A stretch of 31,659 bases of DNA from Lactobacillus sp. Lineage in GTDB: Bacteria > Bacillota > Bacilli > Lactobacillales > Lactobacillaceae. The stretch spans positions 92,739 through 124,397 of the forward strand of contig NZ_JAAVAU010000004.1 of NCBI RefSeq assembly GCF_014803895.1, given 5' to 3'. The notes under the pieces were generated by a model. That model did not search any database. It had not been told where the DNA came from and was given only the letters and a program-made list of their open reading frames with translations. Both the position numbers and the translations under genes were made by a program. How positions within the stretch are numbered: the first letter of the stretch is position 1; the number at the start of each line of letters is the position of its first letter. Of the stretch, positions 24,801 through 31,659 are shown piece after piece.

Positions 24801-25473
24801 ATATCAAGCCGTTTCTGAAATTAAAAGTGCTTTTAATGATCCACTCGATACTGAATTAGAGAATGCGCATCTTATCCCATCAACTAATCGTTACTTGCAA
24901 CCGATTGATGGTACTCCAACTTTCTTAAAAGAAAAATCCTTCACTGGAGCTGAAATTGGTACGGCAACTCACTTATTACTCCAGTACTACAATTATCGAG
25001 GTTCAAAAGATGAGAAAAACTTACAAGAGGAAATTCAAAAATTAATTGAAATTCAAAAATTAAATCCTGATATTATTCCATCTTTAAATCAAGAGGCAAT
25101 AAATTGGTTCGTTATGAGTGATTTTGCTAAACCATTTTGGCAAAATCCTGATAAACTTTATCGTGAGAGTGAATTTTCTAGTTTAGTAAATGTGAACCAA
25201 ATTTTTAATCAATTCTCTGATCCAGCAGATAAAATTTTGGTTCATGGTACAATTGATGGTTATTTCGAGGATAGTGATGGTATCATTTTATTTGATTACA
25301 AGACTGATTATGTTGACAAAACTAATCTTGAACAATCAATTGCAAAAATTAGACAAAAGTATAGCGGACAATTACGACTTTATGAGCTAGCCATAAATAA
25401 TATGACGAATTTAAAAGTTAAGTCAAAATATTTAGTTTTACTTGACGCACAGAAACTTGTCAAACTAGACTAG
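21868..25473 (+). CDS. addA: ATP-dependent helicase/nuclease subunit A (AddA/RexA)
   Basis: 1201 aa, UvrD-like SF1A helicase with a C-terminal nuclease. Q-motif-like YTKQQRKAIE, Walker A ASAGSGKTAVL with K29, FTKAAASEMKEKI, Walker B LIDEYQDVND (D402, E403), GDVKQSIYGFRQA, IHSSKGLEFPVVFV, and LYVALTRARQ near the end of the helicase part. The RecB-type nuclease follows: GTIDGYF with D1130, LFDYKTDYV with D1143 and K1145, then GQLRLYELA. It forms the working complex with AddB; start overlaps the addB stop (TAATG). Both nuclease centres look intact, as in two-nuclease AddAB enzymes. Confidence 0.97.
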   Translation: MVNYTKQQRKAIEDRGKDILVSASAGSGKTAVLVERVIQKILNGTPISKLLIITFTKAAASEMKEKIKLQLNKRLEEEPKNTFLRSQLIEIDAANISTIDSFCLDIIRRFYYVIDLDPSFSVLTDETQATLMEERALKTVQDEYLEKNDQNFLAFYDNFAGDREADGVHELLLNLYDVAMTQPNYQKFLQELPKFYDFGKSITSSFLWKSTIKVLLLQKTQKINKEVLDLIDQAQVYSKNFTKVIKQLSIFNDNLKYFINLLEKDTSYDDLREAFKGLTFIQASKTGKKTDEDYEEVEAVNDKIKAFREGTKKELTELYGQYFVVNEQEQLNVLKKAQRIVQTISEVELKFINKFGELKRNQNLLDYRDMEQFANEILSQDTSNSDLAKKYYQDKFDEILIDEYQDVNDLQESIVQAIKKKGHNTLFMVGDVKQSIYGFRQAQPDLFLEKYDNFANEADSSVERIILSDNFRSSKTVVNSVNKLFNTLLTKDFGGINYEKEAQLIHGAKFDEENSLGTATELLFSYKKPNKKNTYFEEIETDTNQTQIIIKRIKQLKKEGFEVWDDEEKKMRLLEYSDIAILTRTHSNNLQIMQEFAKTDIPLFITDAQNYFQTFELVMIMNYLRIIDNPRQDIPLVSVLRSPIFNFTEPDLAQIRVNSRNTDFFDAVVKSSSLLSELGEKCKNFLNQLEEFRQFATNHRISELIWSIYETTHLLEIVTGLPNGQQRRINLQALYERANSYESAGFKGLYQFINFIERMRKNQKDLAQPLLSDQADNAVKLMTIHSSKGLEFPVVFVVDLDHHYQKRDLSGDYTISSKLGLGITVREDKYKIDTLLKGAIKSEKERKLLEEEARILYVALTRARQKLIMVGEVPEKDGEINFSPELDISDKLSAVSAWSFLKHQLNISGHTTQTIDEMNLDLEKQNKIYYLRYDEDNKNEEVKEQTTQNTETNAHITNKVKKLYNFVYPFEDATKTTAYQAVSEIKSAFNDPLDTELENAHLIPSTNRYLQPIDGTPTFLKEKSFTGAEIGTATHLLLQYYNYRGSKDEKNLQEEIQKLIEIQKLNPDIIPSLNQEAINWFVMSDFAKPFWQNPDKLYRESEFSSLVNVNQIFNQFSDPADKILVHGTIDGYFEDSDGIILFDYKTDYVDKTNLEQSIAKIRQKYSGQLRLYELAINNMTNLKVKSKYLVLLDAQKLVKLD

Positions 25474-25497
25474 TAATAGACAAGGGAGGCTAAAATT

Positions 25498-28317
25498 GTG
25501 GAAAAAGCATTTTCTAATGACGTATTTGCTGTAGTAGACCTTGAAACTACAGGAACTCAAAGACAGCATGAAGATAGAATTATTCAATTTGGTTGTGCAA
25601 TTATTAAAAATAGAAAAGTAGTAAAAACTTATTCTTTTTTAATTAATCCTCAAAAAGAAATTCCACAATCAGTAGAAAATTTAACAGGAATAAAAAATAG
25701 TGACGTTGCAACAGCGCCAGTTTTTGCACACTATGCTAAAAAAATACGTGATATCTTAAAAGATGCAATTTTTGTCGCTCATAATGTAAACTTTGATTTA
25801 CCATTTCTAAATTATGAACTTGCACGAGCTGGTTTAGAACCATTAACTGGAAAGGCATTAGATACTGTAGAACTAGCTCAAATTACTTTTCCAACATATC
25901 CATCTTATAAATTGCGCGACCTGACTAGTCGTTTAAATATTAAACATTTGAATCCTCATAGAGCTGATTCAGATGCGTTAGTAACAGCTAAATTATTATT
26001 GGAAATTATTAATAAATTAGAATCACTTCCACAAGCTACTTTAAATACATTAACGGCACTTTCTAAAGGTTTGTTACGTAATACTGATTATATTTTTTCT
26101 GAAATATCGAAAGCAGCTCGCCAGCAGAGACGACCTTTAGCTAAAGATTTAATTCAAGTTAGAAATTTAATCATTAAAAAACAAAATGTAAATATAGGTA
26201 ATCCAACGTCTAAGGAAGCTGTTTTTCCTGAAAGTGATATTGAAAAGAAGAAATTATTCAAGGGACATGTTCGATTTAGGAGGGGACAAGTTAGTCTGAT
26301 AAATCGCCTTCATGAATTTATTGTTTCTCCTAAAGAAGACTCAATTGTAGTTGAAGCTCCTAATGGAAGTGGTAAAACGCTAAGTTTTTTAATGTCGTAT
26401 GCCTATGAGTTATATTCAGGGAGAAAGTTAGTAATTGCTACACCTACTAAAGTCTTGCAAAACCAAATGATGACACAAGAGATTCCCCAGCTATTAAAAA
26501 TAACCGGATTAGATTTAAGTGCCCAAGAAGTGAAGGCAAGTAGCCACTATATTGATTTAGATGGTTTTTTTAACTCTTTATATCAGACTACTAATTCAGG
26601 TATTCAGACTTTAGTTTTACAGATGAAAATTTTGGTGTGGTTGACAGAAACTACAACCGGTGATTTAGATGAACTACAATTGACCAATTATCAAGATCCA
26701 TTGTTTGCGATGATTCGTCATCCTGGAGATGCTAGAGTAGGCACAATTTTTTCAGAATATGACTTCTGGAATTTAGCAAGAGCGCGTCAAGAAGAAGCTG
26801 ATATCTTAATTACTAATCATGCCTATTTAGCTAATCACTATATGGATTCTATCTGGGGACAAAATCCATTTTTAGTTGTAGATGAAGCACACCGCTTTGT
26901 TGATAATGTAACCAGTTCCCGTAGTAATTCTCTCCAGTTTGAATCATTTTGGGGAACATGTACTCATTTGAAAAATCTTCTATTTTTCTCTGGTTATGGT
27001 GTTAAGGCGCGTTTTGGAAATGATAGTCGCTTTGGATTAATTTTAGATACATTAGACAATCAAATTGCAGATTTAATTCAGTTAATTAATAATATTCAAA
27101 GACAATTATTTTCTCGAAAAGATTTCGCTACTAGTAGCCAGCAAAAGACTAAAACTAAGTATGAATTTGGATTTCAAGGTATAGATTTATTTCCTAATGC
27201 ACAGGAAATGGTTCGTTTATTAAATCAGCTGCAAACAAAAACTGAGCTAGTTAGAAGAAATGTAAATAAAATTTTGTTTTTACTTTACCATGAGCAAGAA
27301 CAGCTTTTAACTAGTGATGATGCTTTAATTAAAGACTTACAAGAAGAAATTGACCAATTAGATTTCTATTCAGAGCAAAATTATCTCTTGATTGATCAAT
27401 TAAATAATCCTGCTAAATTTGCACAAAAGGGCTTCATTCTTCAAGTTACTAATATCGATGATCCGCTTTCAACAAATATCAGTTGGTTAATGCTTAATCC
27501 AAGTGATGAATTAACACAACTTTATCAATATTTTTCTAAAAAATTATTTATTTCAGCTACTTTAATGGAACAAGATGATTTTTCTTATATCTTAAAGGAA
27601 TTGTGTTTGGATCCAACAACTACTGTAACGTATAAAGGAAAAGCATCATATCAGGTTGAAAAGCACTTGCAGGTGTTGGCTTTAGAAGATAAAAGTATTT
27701 TAGCGGATCCTAATGAAGATGAATTCGCGGATTTTATTGTTAAGTTCTTGAAGGAAGATTTAGGACCACAGTCGCATGTATTAGTATTATTTACTAATTT
27801 AGAAACCATTAAAAAAGTATTTATCCAAATATCTAATAGTAATGAACTGAAAGATTACGAAATTCTAGCTCAGGGTCTAACGGGAACTAATGAGCGAATT
27901 GCAAAAAGATTTGGTATTGCAGATAAAGCCATTTTATTAGGTGCTAATAGTTTTTGGGAAGGAATTGATTTTAAAAATAGTGGAGTTGATTTAACAATTG
28001 CTACTAAATTACCATTTGAGTCTCCAGACCAACCTGAGGTAAAATTACGTGATGAACGATTAAAAAAACAAGTTGGTAGTCATGTCTTTGAATTAGATAC
28101 TTTACCACGTGCAATTATTCGTTTTAGACAGGGATGTGGTCGTTTAATTAGAAATGAAAGAGACCATGGTATCTTTGTTATTTTAGATCAAAGAATCTGG
28201 CAAAAAGATTATGGTAAAAAGTTTTTAGAAAGTTTACCAGTGAGTGCAAAAAAAGTTGATTTAACAGAATTACAAAAATTATTAAAGGAAAATACTATAT
28301 ATGGATCAAAGAGTTAA
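25498..28317 (+). CDS. dinG: DinG-family helicase-like protein with N-terminal 3'-5' exonuclease domain
   Basis: 939 aa, GTG start 25498 with AGGGAGG at 25483-25489. Residues ~8-170 are a DnaQ-like DEDDh exonuclease: VVDLETTGT (D14, E16), HNVNFDLPF, and HRADSDA. The rest is an XPD/DinG-type SF2 core: APNGSGKTLSF with K293, DEAH at 462-465, and late motifs FWEGIDF and RFRQGCGRLIR. Between Walker A and the DEAH box there is no cysteine, so no iron-sulfur domain like that of E. coli DinG. Gram-positive proteins of this form are reported to act as exonucleases; helicase activity is uncertain. Overlaps the next gene by 17 nt. Confidence 0.93.
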   Translation: MEKAFSNDVFAVVDLETTGTQRQHEDRIIQFGCAIIKNRKVVKTYSFLINPQKEIPQSVENLTGIKNSDVATAPVFAHYAKKIRDILKDAIFVAHNVNFDLPFLNYELARAGLEPLTGKALDTVELAQITFPTYPSYKLRDLTSRLNIKHLNPHRADSDALVTAKLLLEIINKLESLPQATLNTLTALSKGLLRNTDYIFSEISKAARQQRRPLAKDLIQVRNLIIKKQNVNIGNPTSKEAVFPESDIEKKKLFKGHVRFRRGQVSLINRLHEFIVSPKEDSIVVEAPNGSGKTLSFLMSYAYELYSGRKLVIATPTKVLQNQMMTQEIPQLLKITGLDLSAQEVKASSHYIDLDGFFNSLYQTTNSGIQTLVLQMKILVWLTETTTGDLDELQLTNYQDPLFAMIRHPGDARVGTIFSEYDFWNLARARQEEADILITNHAYLANHYMDSIWGQNPFLVVDEAHRFVDNVTSSRSNSLQFESFWGTCTHLKNLLFFSGYGVKARFGNDSRFGLILDTLDNQIADLIQLINNIQRQLFSRKDFATSSQQKTKTKYEFGFQGIDLFPNAQEMVRLLNQLQTKTELVRRNVNKILFLLYHEQEQLLTSDDALIKDLQEEIDQLDFYSEQNYLLIDQLNNPAKFAQKGFILQVTNIDDPLSTNISWLMLNPSDELTQLYQYFSKKLFISATLMEQDDFSYILKELCLDPTTTVTYKGKASYQVEKHLQVLALEDKSILADPNEDEFADFIVKFLKEDLGPQSHVLVLFTNLETIKKVFIQISNSNELKDYEILAQGLTGTNERIAKRFGIADKAILLGANSFWEGIDFKNSGVDLTIATKLPFESPDQPEVKLRDERLKKQVGSHVFELDTLPRAIIRFRQGCGRLIRNERDHGIFVILDQRIWQKDYGKKFLESLPVSAKKVDLTELQKLLKENTIYGSKS

Positions 28318-28795
28318 ACAAGGATTAAAAATTGGCGGAGGAATAATTGGAGGACTGCTAGTTATTTATATAATTTGTATAGTCATTTTTATCTTTGGAA
28401 CCAAAACTCAAAGTGATAATTCAAAAGCAGTAGCTAGCGTAGCGCTTGATAAAACACCTATTACAAAAATCACTAAGACTTATCACTTGAGCAGAAGCGT
28501 TAAAAGTGATAGCGTAGTTGGCGTTGATAAGAAAGGGCGTAAATACTATTTTATTTATTTACCCCATTCCAAAAAATCACATCTTTATTCTGAAAGTAGC
28601 GGAATAAGTGAGAGTAAAGTAAAGTCGATTTTTAACTCTAAACATCCAGGTCACTCAGATGTGCAAACTGAATTAGGATGGTATAAGGGTCGTCCCGTTT
28701 GGGAAATTTCTTATAAAAAGAGTAATGGAAATTATGGCTATGCATTATATAATTTTAAAGATGGAAAAGAAATTTATTTCATTGATAATATTTAA
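28301..28795 (+). CDS. tseB: TseB/YpmB-like cell wall regulator (DUF5590)
   Basis: 164 aa. One membrane anchor at ~10-33, then two PepSY-like extracellular alpha/beta units ending in ...WEISYKKSNGNYGYALYNFK. In Bacillus subtilis ypmB sits between dinG and the aspB-asnS-dnaD-nth block, and its product TseB controls the penicillin-binding protein PBP2A. The same gene order here, together with size and topology, supports the call. The start lies inside the 3' end of dinG. Confidence 0.82.
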   Translation: MDQRVKQGLKIGGGIIGGLLVIYIICIVIFIFGTKTQSDNSKAVASVALDKTPITKITKTYHLSRSVKSDSVVGVDKKGRKYYFIYLPHSKKSHLYSESSGISESKVKSIFNSKHPGHSDVQTELGWYKGRPVWEISYKKSNGNYGYALYNFKDGKEIYFIDNI

Positions 28796-28805
28796 TTTTA
28801 AATAA

Positions 28806-28847
28806 TTTCCAATTTTTTTATCTCAAAGTATAATTTTCTAGTATAAT
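28806..28847 (+). promoter_or_regulatory. Promoter region of asnS
   Basis: Two TATAAT hexamers lie in the gap before asnS, at 28829-28834 and 28842-28847. The first has TTTCCA (28806-28811) at 17 bp. The leader would be only about 30-45 nt, too short for a T-box riboswitch. Confidence 0.45.
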
Positions 28848-28879
28848 TGAATTAGTTTATTCATAAAGGTTGGTAAGTA

Positions 28880-30178
28880 ATGACAGAATTAATCTCAATT
28901 AAAGATGCCCCAAAGCACGTTGACGAAGAAGTCAAGATGCATGTGTGGCTCACAGATAAACGTTCTAGTGGTAAGATTATGTTCTTACAATTACGTGATG
29001 GTACCGCATTTTTCCAAGGTATTGTTTTAAAGAAAGATGTACCTGAAGAAGTCTTCAATGCTGCGAAGAGTTTGCACCAAGAAGCAAGTATGTACATTAC
29101 CGGTACTATTCACAAAGATGAAAGATCTCATTTTGGTTATGAAATTAAAATTTCAGATTTAAAGATCGTAACCAACAACGAAGGTTACCCAATTGGTAAC
29201 AAGGAACACGGTATTGATTTCTTACTTGATCACCGTCACCTATGGTTAAGATCTAAGCGTCCATTTGCAATTATGCAAATTAGAAATCAAGCTTTTAAAG
29301 CAATTGTTGATTTCTTTGAACAAGAAGGTTTTATCAAATTTGATGCTCCTATTTTGATGCAATCAGCTCCAGAAGGTACTACTGAATTATTCCATATTGA
29401 TTACTTTGACCATGACGCATATCTTTCACAATCTGGTCAATTATATGGTGAAGTTGGAGCCGAAGCTTTTGGTAAAATCTTTACATTCGGTCCAACATTT
29501 AGAGCAGAAGAATCTAAAACTCGTCGTCACTTGACTGAATTTTGGATGATGGAGCCTGAAATGGCTTGGATGCACCAAGATGAATCTTTGGATATTCAAG
29601 AAAGACTCTTAGCATTTGTAACTAAGAGAATCATTGATAACTGCGAATATGAATTAGGTATTTTAGGTAGAGATATCGATAAGTTAAGACCTACTGCTGA
29701 AGGTAACTTCCCACGTATCAGCTACGATGAAGCTGTTAAGATGTTACAAGATGCAGGACGTGATTTCAAATGGGGCGATGATTTTGGTGCTCCTGATGAA
29801 GCATATATTTCTGAACAATATGATCGTCCAGTTTTCATTATGAACTATCCAACTAGCATAAAGCCATTTTACATGAAGAAAAATCCTGAAAATCCTAAGG
29901 AATATCTTTGTGCTGATGTGTTAGCACCAGAAGGTTATGGTGAAATTATTGGTGGTAGTGAACGTGAAAGTGATTACGAAACCTTAAAATCTCAAATTGA
30001 AGAAGCTGGATTAAATGAAAAGGACTATGAATGGTATCTCGACTTACGTAGATATGGTTCTGTTCCTCACTCAGGCTTTGGTATTGGTTTCGAAAGATTC
30101 CTTGGTTGGATTTGTAAATTAGATCACATTCGTGAAGCAGTTCCATTCCCAAGATTGATTAATCGTCTTGAACCATAA
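28880..30178 (+). CDS. asnS: Asparaginyl-tRNA synthetase
   Basis: 432 aa, class IIb synthetase. An OB-fold anticodon-binding domain (~15-110) is followed by the catalytic core. Motif 2 is [18 protein letters not shown] and motif 3 is [13 protein letters not shown] near the C-terminus. [10 protein letters not shown] and the C-terminal [15 protein letters not shown] are typical. [15 protein letters not shown] belongs to the Asn rather than Asp type, as does the length near 430. It charges tRNA-Asn directly. Gene context (tseB, dnaD, nth) matches the Gram-positive asnS locus. Confidence 0.96.
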   Translation: MTELISIKDAPKHVDEEVKMHVWLTDKRSSGKIMFLQLRDGTAFFQGIVLKKDVPEEVFNAAKSLHQEASMYITGTIHKDERSHFGYEIKISDLKIVTNNEGYPIGNKEHGIDFLLDHRHLWLRSKRPFAIMQIRNQAFKAIVDFFEQEGFIKFDAPILMQSAPEGTTELFHIDYFDHDAYLSQSGQLYGEVGAEAFGKIFTFGPTFRAEESKTRRHLTEFWMMEPEMAWMHQDESLDIQERLLAFVTKRIIDNCEYELGILGRDIDKLRPTAEGNFPRISYDEAVKMLQDAGRDFKWGDDFGAPDEAYISEQYDRPVFIMNYPTSIKPFYMKKNPENPKEYLCADVLAPEGYGEIIGGSERESDYETLKSQIEEAGLNEKDYEWYLDLRRYGSVPHSGFGIGFERFLGWICKLDHIREAVPFPRLINRLEP

Positions 30179-30193
30179 AATATAATACAAATT

Positions 30194-30230
30194 AAAAAGT
30201 TGAGCCATAAACAATGGTTCAACTTTTTTT
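30194..30230 (+). terminator. Terminator of asnS, abutting the dnaD ribosome site
   Basis: AAAAAGTTGAGCCAT (30194-30208) pairs with ATGGTTCAACTTTTT (30214-30228, one G-U) and ends in a T-run to 30230. GAAGGG, the dnaD ribosome site, starts at the very next base. A TATAAT at 30181-30186 lies before the hairpin, but no fitting -35 box is seen. Confidence 0.8.
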
Positions 30231-30243
30231 GAAGGGAAAAACA

Positions 30244-30879
30244 ATGGCTACATATAATGACTATCGTAATACAGGTTTTACTATCATTTCTAACAACCTA
30301 TTAAAATATTACTCCCAGCTTCAACTAACTGAAGCAGAGTTAGTTTTAATTTTAGAGCTTGAAGCTTGGGCTCAAAAAAATAATACTTTTCCAAATAATA
30401 ATGATTTAGCTAAAAATATGACTCTGTCGACAATTGAAATTTCACAACTTATCCAGCAGTTAATTGATAAAGAAGTTTTAATTTTGCAACAAGGCCATGA
30501 TCAAGAAGGGCGAATTAGTAATTTTTATGATTTAAGTCCCCTATATAAAAAGATAGATAAATTAATTGATGCGGACCAACAAGCTAACATGAATGCTAAC
30601 ACTAATATTAGAAAAAGGGTAGTACGAGATCCAATTCAAACGTTGGTTCGTCAATTTGAGATTGAATTTGGACGTCTTTTAAGTCCAATTGAACGACAGG
30701 AAATTGCTGCTTGGATTAATATAGATCATTATCAACCTGAAGTAATCAAAATTGCTCTAAGGGAAGCTATTTTAGCTCAAGTATATAATTTTAAGTATAT
30801 TGATAGAATTTTATTAAATTGGCAACGACATAATCTCACAACTCCTGATCAAGTAAAAAACTTTTTACAGAAAAATTAA
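30244..30879 (+). CDS. dnaD: DnaD-family replication initiation/primosome protein
   Basis: 211 aa from ATG 30244, with GAAGGG at 30231-30236. An in-frame ATG at 30214 lies inside the terminator stem and has no ribosome site. The N-terminal ~100 residues form a winged-helix oligomerisation domain (LTEAELVLILELEAWAQ..., NDLAKNMTLS). The C-terminal DnaD/DnaB_2 domain includes FEIEFGRLLSPIERQEIAAW and the YIDRILLNW motif (the YxxxIxxxW signature that binds DNA). Works with DnaB, DnaI and PriA in loading the replicative helicase. The nth gene follows after 17 nt. Confidence 0.93.
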   Translation: MATYNDYRNTGFTIISNNLLKYYSQLQLTEAELVLILELEAWAQKNNTFPNNNDLAKNMTLSTIEISQLIQQLIDKEVLILQQGHDQEGRISNFYDLSPLYKKIDKLIDADQQANMNANTNIRKRVVRDPIQTLVRQFEIEFGRLLSPIERQEIAAWINIDHYQPEVIKIALREAILAQVYNFKYIDRILLNWQRHNLTTPDQVKNFLQKN

Positions 30880-30896
30880 AAGAAGGAATATTAAAG

Positions 30897-31529
30897 ATGA
30901 CTAATGAGAGTGAAAAATTATTATCAGATGATGAAGCAAGAGATGTTTTAAACCGTATTGTGAGCATGTATCCAAATGCCAAGGGAGAATTACACTGGGA
31001 TACTGTTTTTCATTTACTCTGTGCGGTATTAATGAGCGCACAAACTACTGATAAAAAGGTAAATTCTGTTACACCTCAATTTAATCAAGATTATCCGGAT
31101 AGTTTTGCTTTGGCCCAAGCCCCTCTTTCTGAAATTGAAAATCATATAAAAACTATAGGATTATATCGAACCAAAGCTAAACATCTAAAGGAAACTGCAC
31201 AAATTATTAGCACCAGCTATAATGGGGAAGTTCCTAATGATAAACAAAAATTGATGGAATTACCAGGTGTTGGTGAAAAAACTGCTAATGTAGTTTTAGC
31301 TGAAGCTTTTGGAGTCCCAGCAATTGCAGTTGATACTCATGTATCACGTATTTCTAAAAAATTTAAAATAGTTGATGAAAAGGCAACACCCCATCAAATT
31401 GAGAAAAGATTAGAACAACTATTACCTAAAGATCAATGGATTAAAACACATCATGCAATGATATTATTTGGACGTTATACGATGCCAGCACGAGCAAAAA
31501 ATCAAGATCCGTATTCATTTTTAAATTAA
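30897..31529 (+). CDS. nth: Endonuclease III without iron-sulfur cluster motif
   Basis: 210 aa. DNA glycosylase/AP lyase for oxidised pyrimidines. The helix-hairpin-helix LPGVGEKTANVVLAEAFGVP holds catalytic K128, and AVDTHVSRI holds D146. The ribosome site is AAGAAGGA before ATG 30897. In E. coli and B. subtilis the C-terminus carries C-X6-C-X2-C-X5-C for a 4Fe-4S cluster. Here the end reads FGRYTMPARAKNQDPYSFLN and stops where the first ligand would be; C42 is the only cysteine. The catalytic residues are intact, so it is probably an active cluster-free variant rather than a broken gene. Confidence 0.93.
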   Translation: MTNESEKLLSDDEARDVLNRIVSMYPNAKGELHWDTVFHLLCAVLMSAQTTDKKVNSVTPQFNQDYPDSFALAQAPLSEIENHIKTIGLYRTKAKHLKETAQIISTSYNGEVPNDKQKLMELPGVGEKTANVVLAEAFGVPAIAVDTHVSRISKKFKIVDEKATPHQIEKRLEQLLPKDQWIKTHHAMILFGRYTMPARAKNQDPYSFLN

Positions 31530-31542
31530 TAAAAGAAAAATG

Positions 31543-31612
31543 TGTCTGGGAAAAAACTAGATACTTAAAATAGAAAATGTCTGGGAAAAAACTAGATACT
31601 TAAAATAGAAAA
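31543..31612 (+). repeat. Perfect tandem duplication of a 35-bp unit
   Basis: A 35-bp unit beginning TGTCTGGGAAAAAACTAG is present twice without gap (31543-31577 and 31578-31612), directly before a terminator. No further copies are in the window and no spacers lie between, so this is not a CRISPR array. No open reading frame runs through it. Confidence 0.95.
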
Positions 31613-31646
31613 TCCGTTAGAACTTGTTTGTTCTAACGGATTTTTT
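31611..31646 (+). terminator. Terminator after nth
   Basis: AATCCGTTAGAAC (31611-31623), loop TTGTTT, GTTCTAACGGATT (31630-31642): a perfect 13-bp stem followed by a T-run. It ends the dnaD-nth transcript about 80 nt after the nth stop. Confidence 0.88.
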
Positions 31647-31659
31647 CTATACATTATCT

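Noticed and set aside
28796..28879. T-box riboswitch before asnS
   Set aside because: The leader is too short and no T-box consensus or specifier stem is visible.
30214..30243. Upstream ATG start for dnaD
   Set aside because: It lies in the descending arm of the terminator; the GAAGGG site serves ATG 30244.
31543..31612. CRISPR array
   Set aside because: Only two contiguous copies without spacers and no cas genes in the window.

Overview
The window is AT-rich and looks like a chromosome segment of a lactobacillus of the gasseri/johnsonii group. Three things point there: a complete downstream mevalonate pathway cluster, the Gram-positive block dinG-tseB(ypmB)-asnS-dnaD-nth, and a GH25 lysin of the type known from prophages of this group. 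The species is inferred from general resemblance only; no search was run.

Bases 1 to about 7,075 are the right end of a prophage. In order they hold: a 5'-truncated coiled-coil protein, a very long baseplate/receptor-binding protein ending in an SGNH hydrolase domain, a holin (TTG start), a GH25 lysin that overlaps the holin, and a separately promoted pair of small unknown genes (4832-5787) with their own consensus promoter and terminator, in the position of a lysogenic-conversion ('moron') cassette. Next comes about 400 bp without an intact gene. It holds a possible small RNA, paired 8-bp direct repeats that could be integrase arm sites, and a short relic reading frame. After that lies a second GH25 lysin broken by an 11-nt net deletion; its first 180 nt are identical to the intact lysin while the rest has diverged.

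From about 7,290 the sequence looks like host core genome. A YtrA-type GntR repressor sits in front of an ABC exporter with two paralogous permeases (7468-10203), with a palindromic candidate operator just after the -10 box. A minus-strand pair (signal peptidase I and a 62-aa protein) converges on it. A plus-strand trio follows: a methyltransferase-like protein, an unknown membrane protein, and an RsmF-type rRNA m5C methyltransferase. The minus-strand operon mvaK1-mvaD-mvaK2-fni converts mevalonate to IPP and DMAPP. Divergent from it runs addB-addA-dinG-tseB, then asnS, dnaD and nth, serving recombination and repair, cell-wall synthesis, asparaginyl-tRNA charging, replication initiation and base-excision repair.

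The points most worth a second look are: (i) the mosaic lysin pair whose 189-nt perfect direct repeats flank the moron cassette and probable attachment region; (ii) the two unknown cassette genes, one with a ribbon-helix-helix-like tail; (iii) the structured RNA candidate at about 5816-5930; (iv) the SGNH domain on the baseplate protein; and (v) the shared absence of iron-sulfur ligand cysteines in AddB and Nth, AddB having no cysteine at all. I found no CRISPR array, tRNA, rRNA or insertion sequence.
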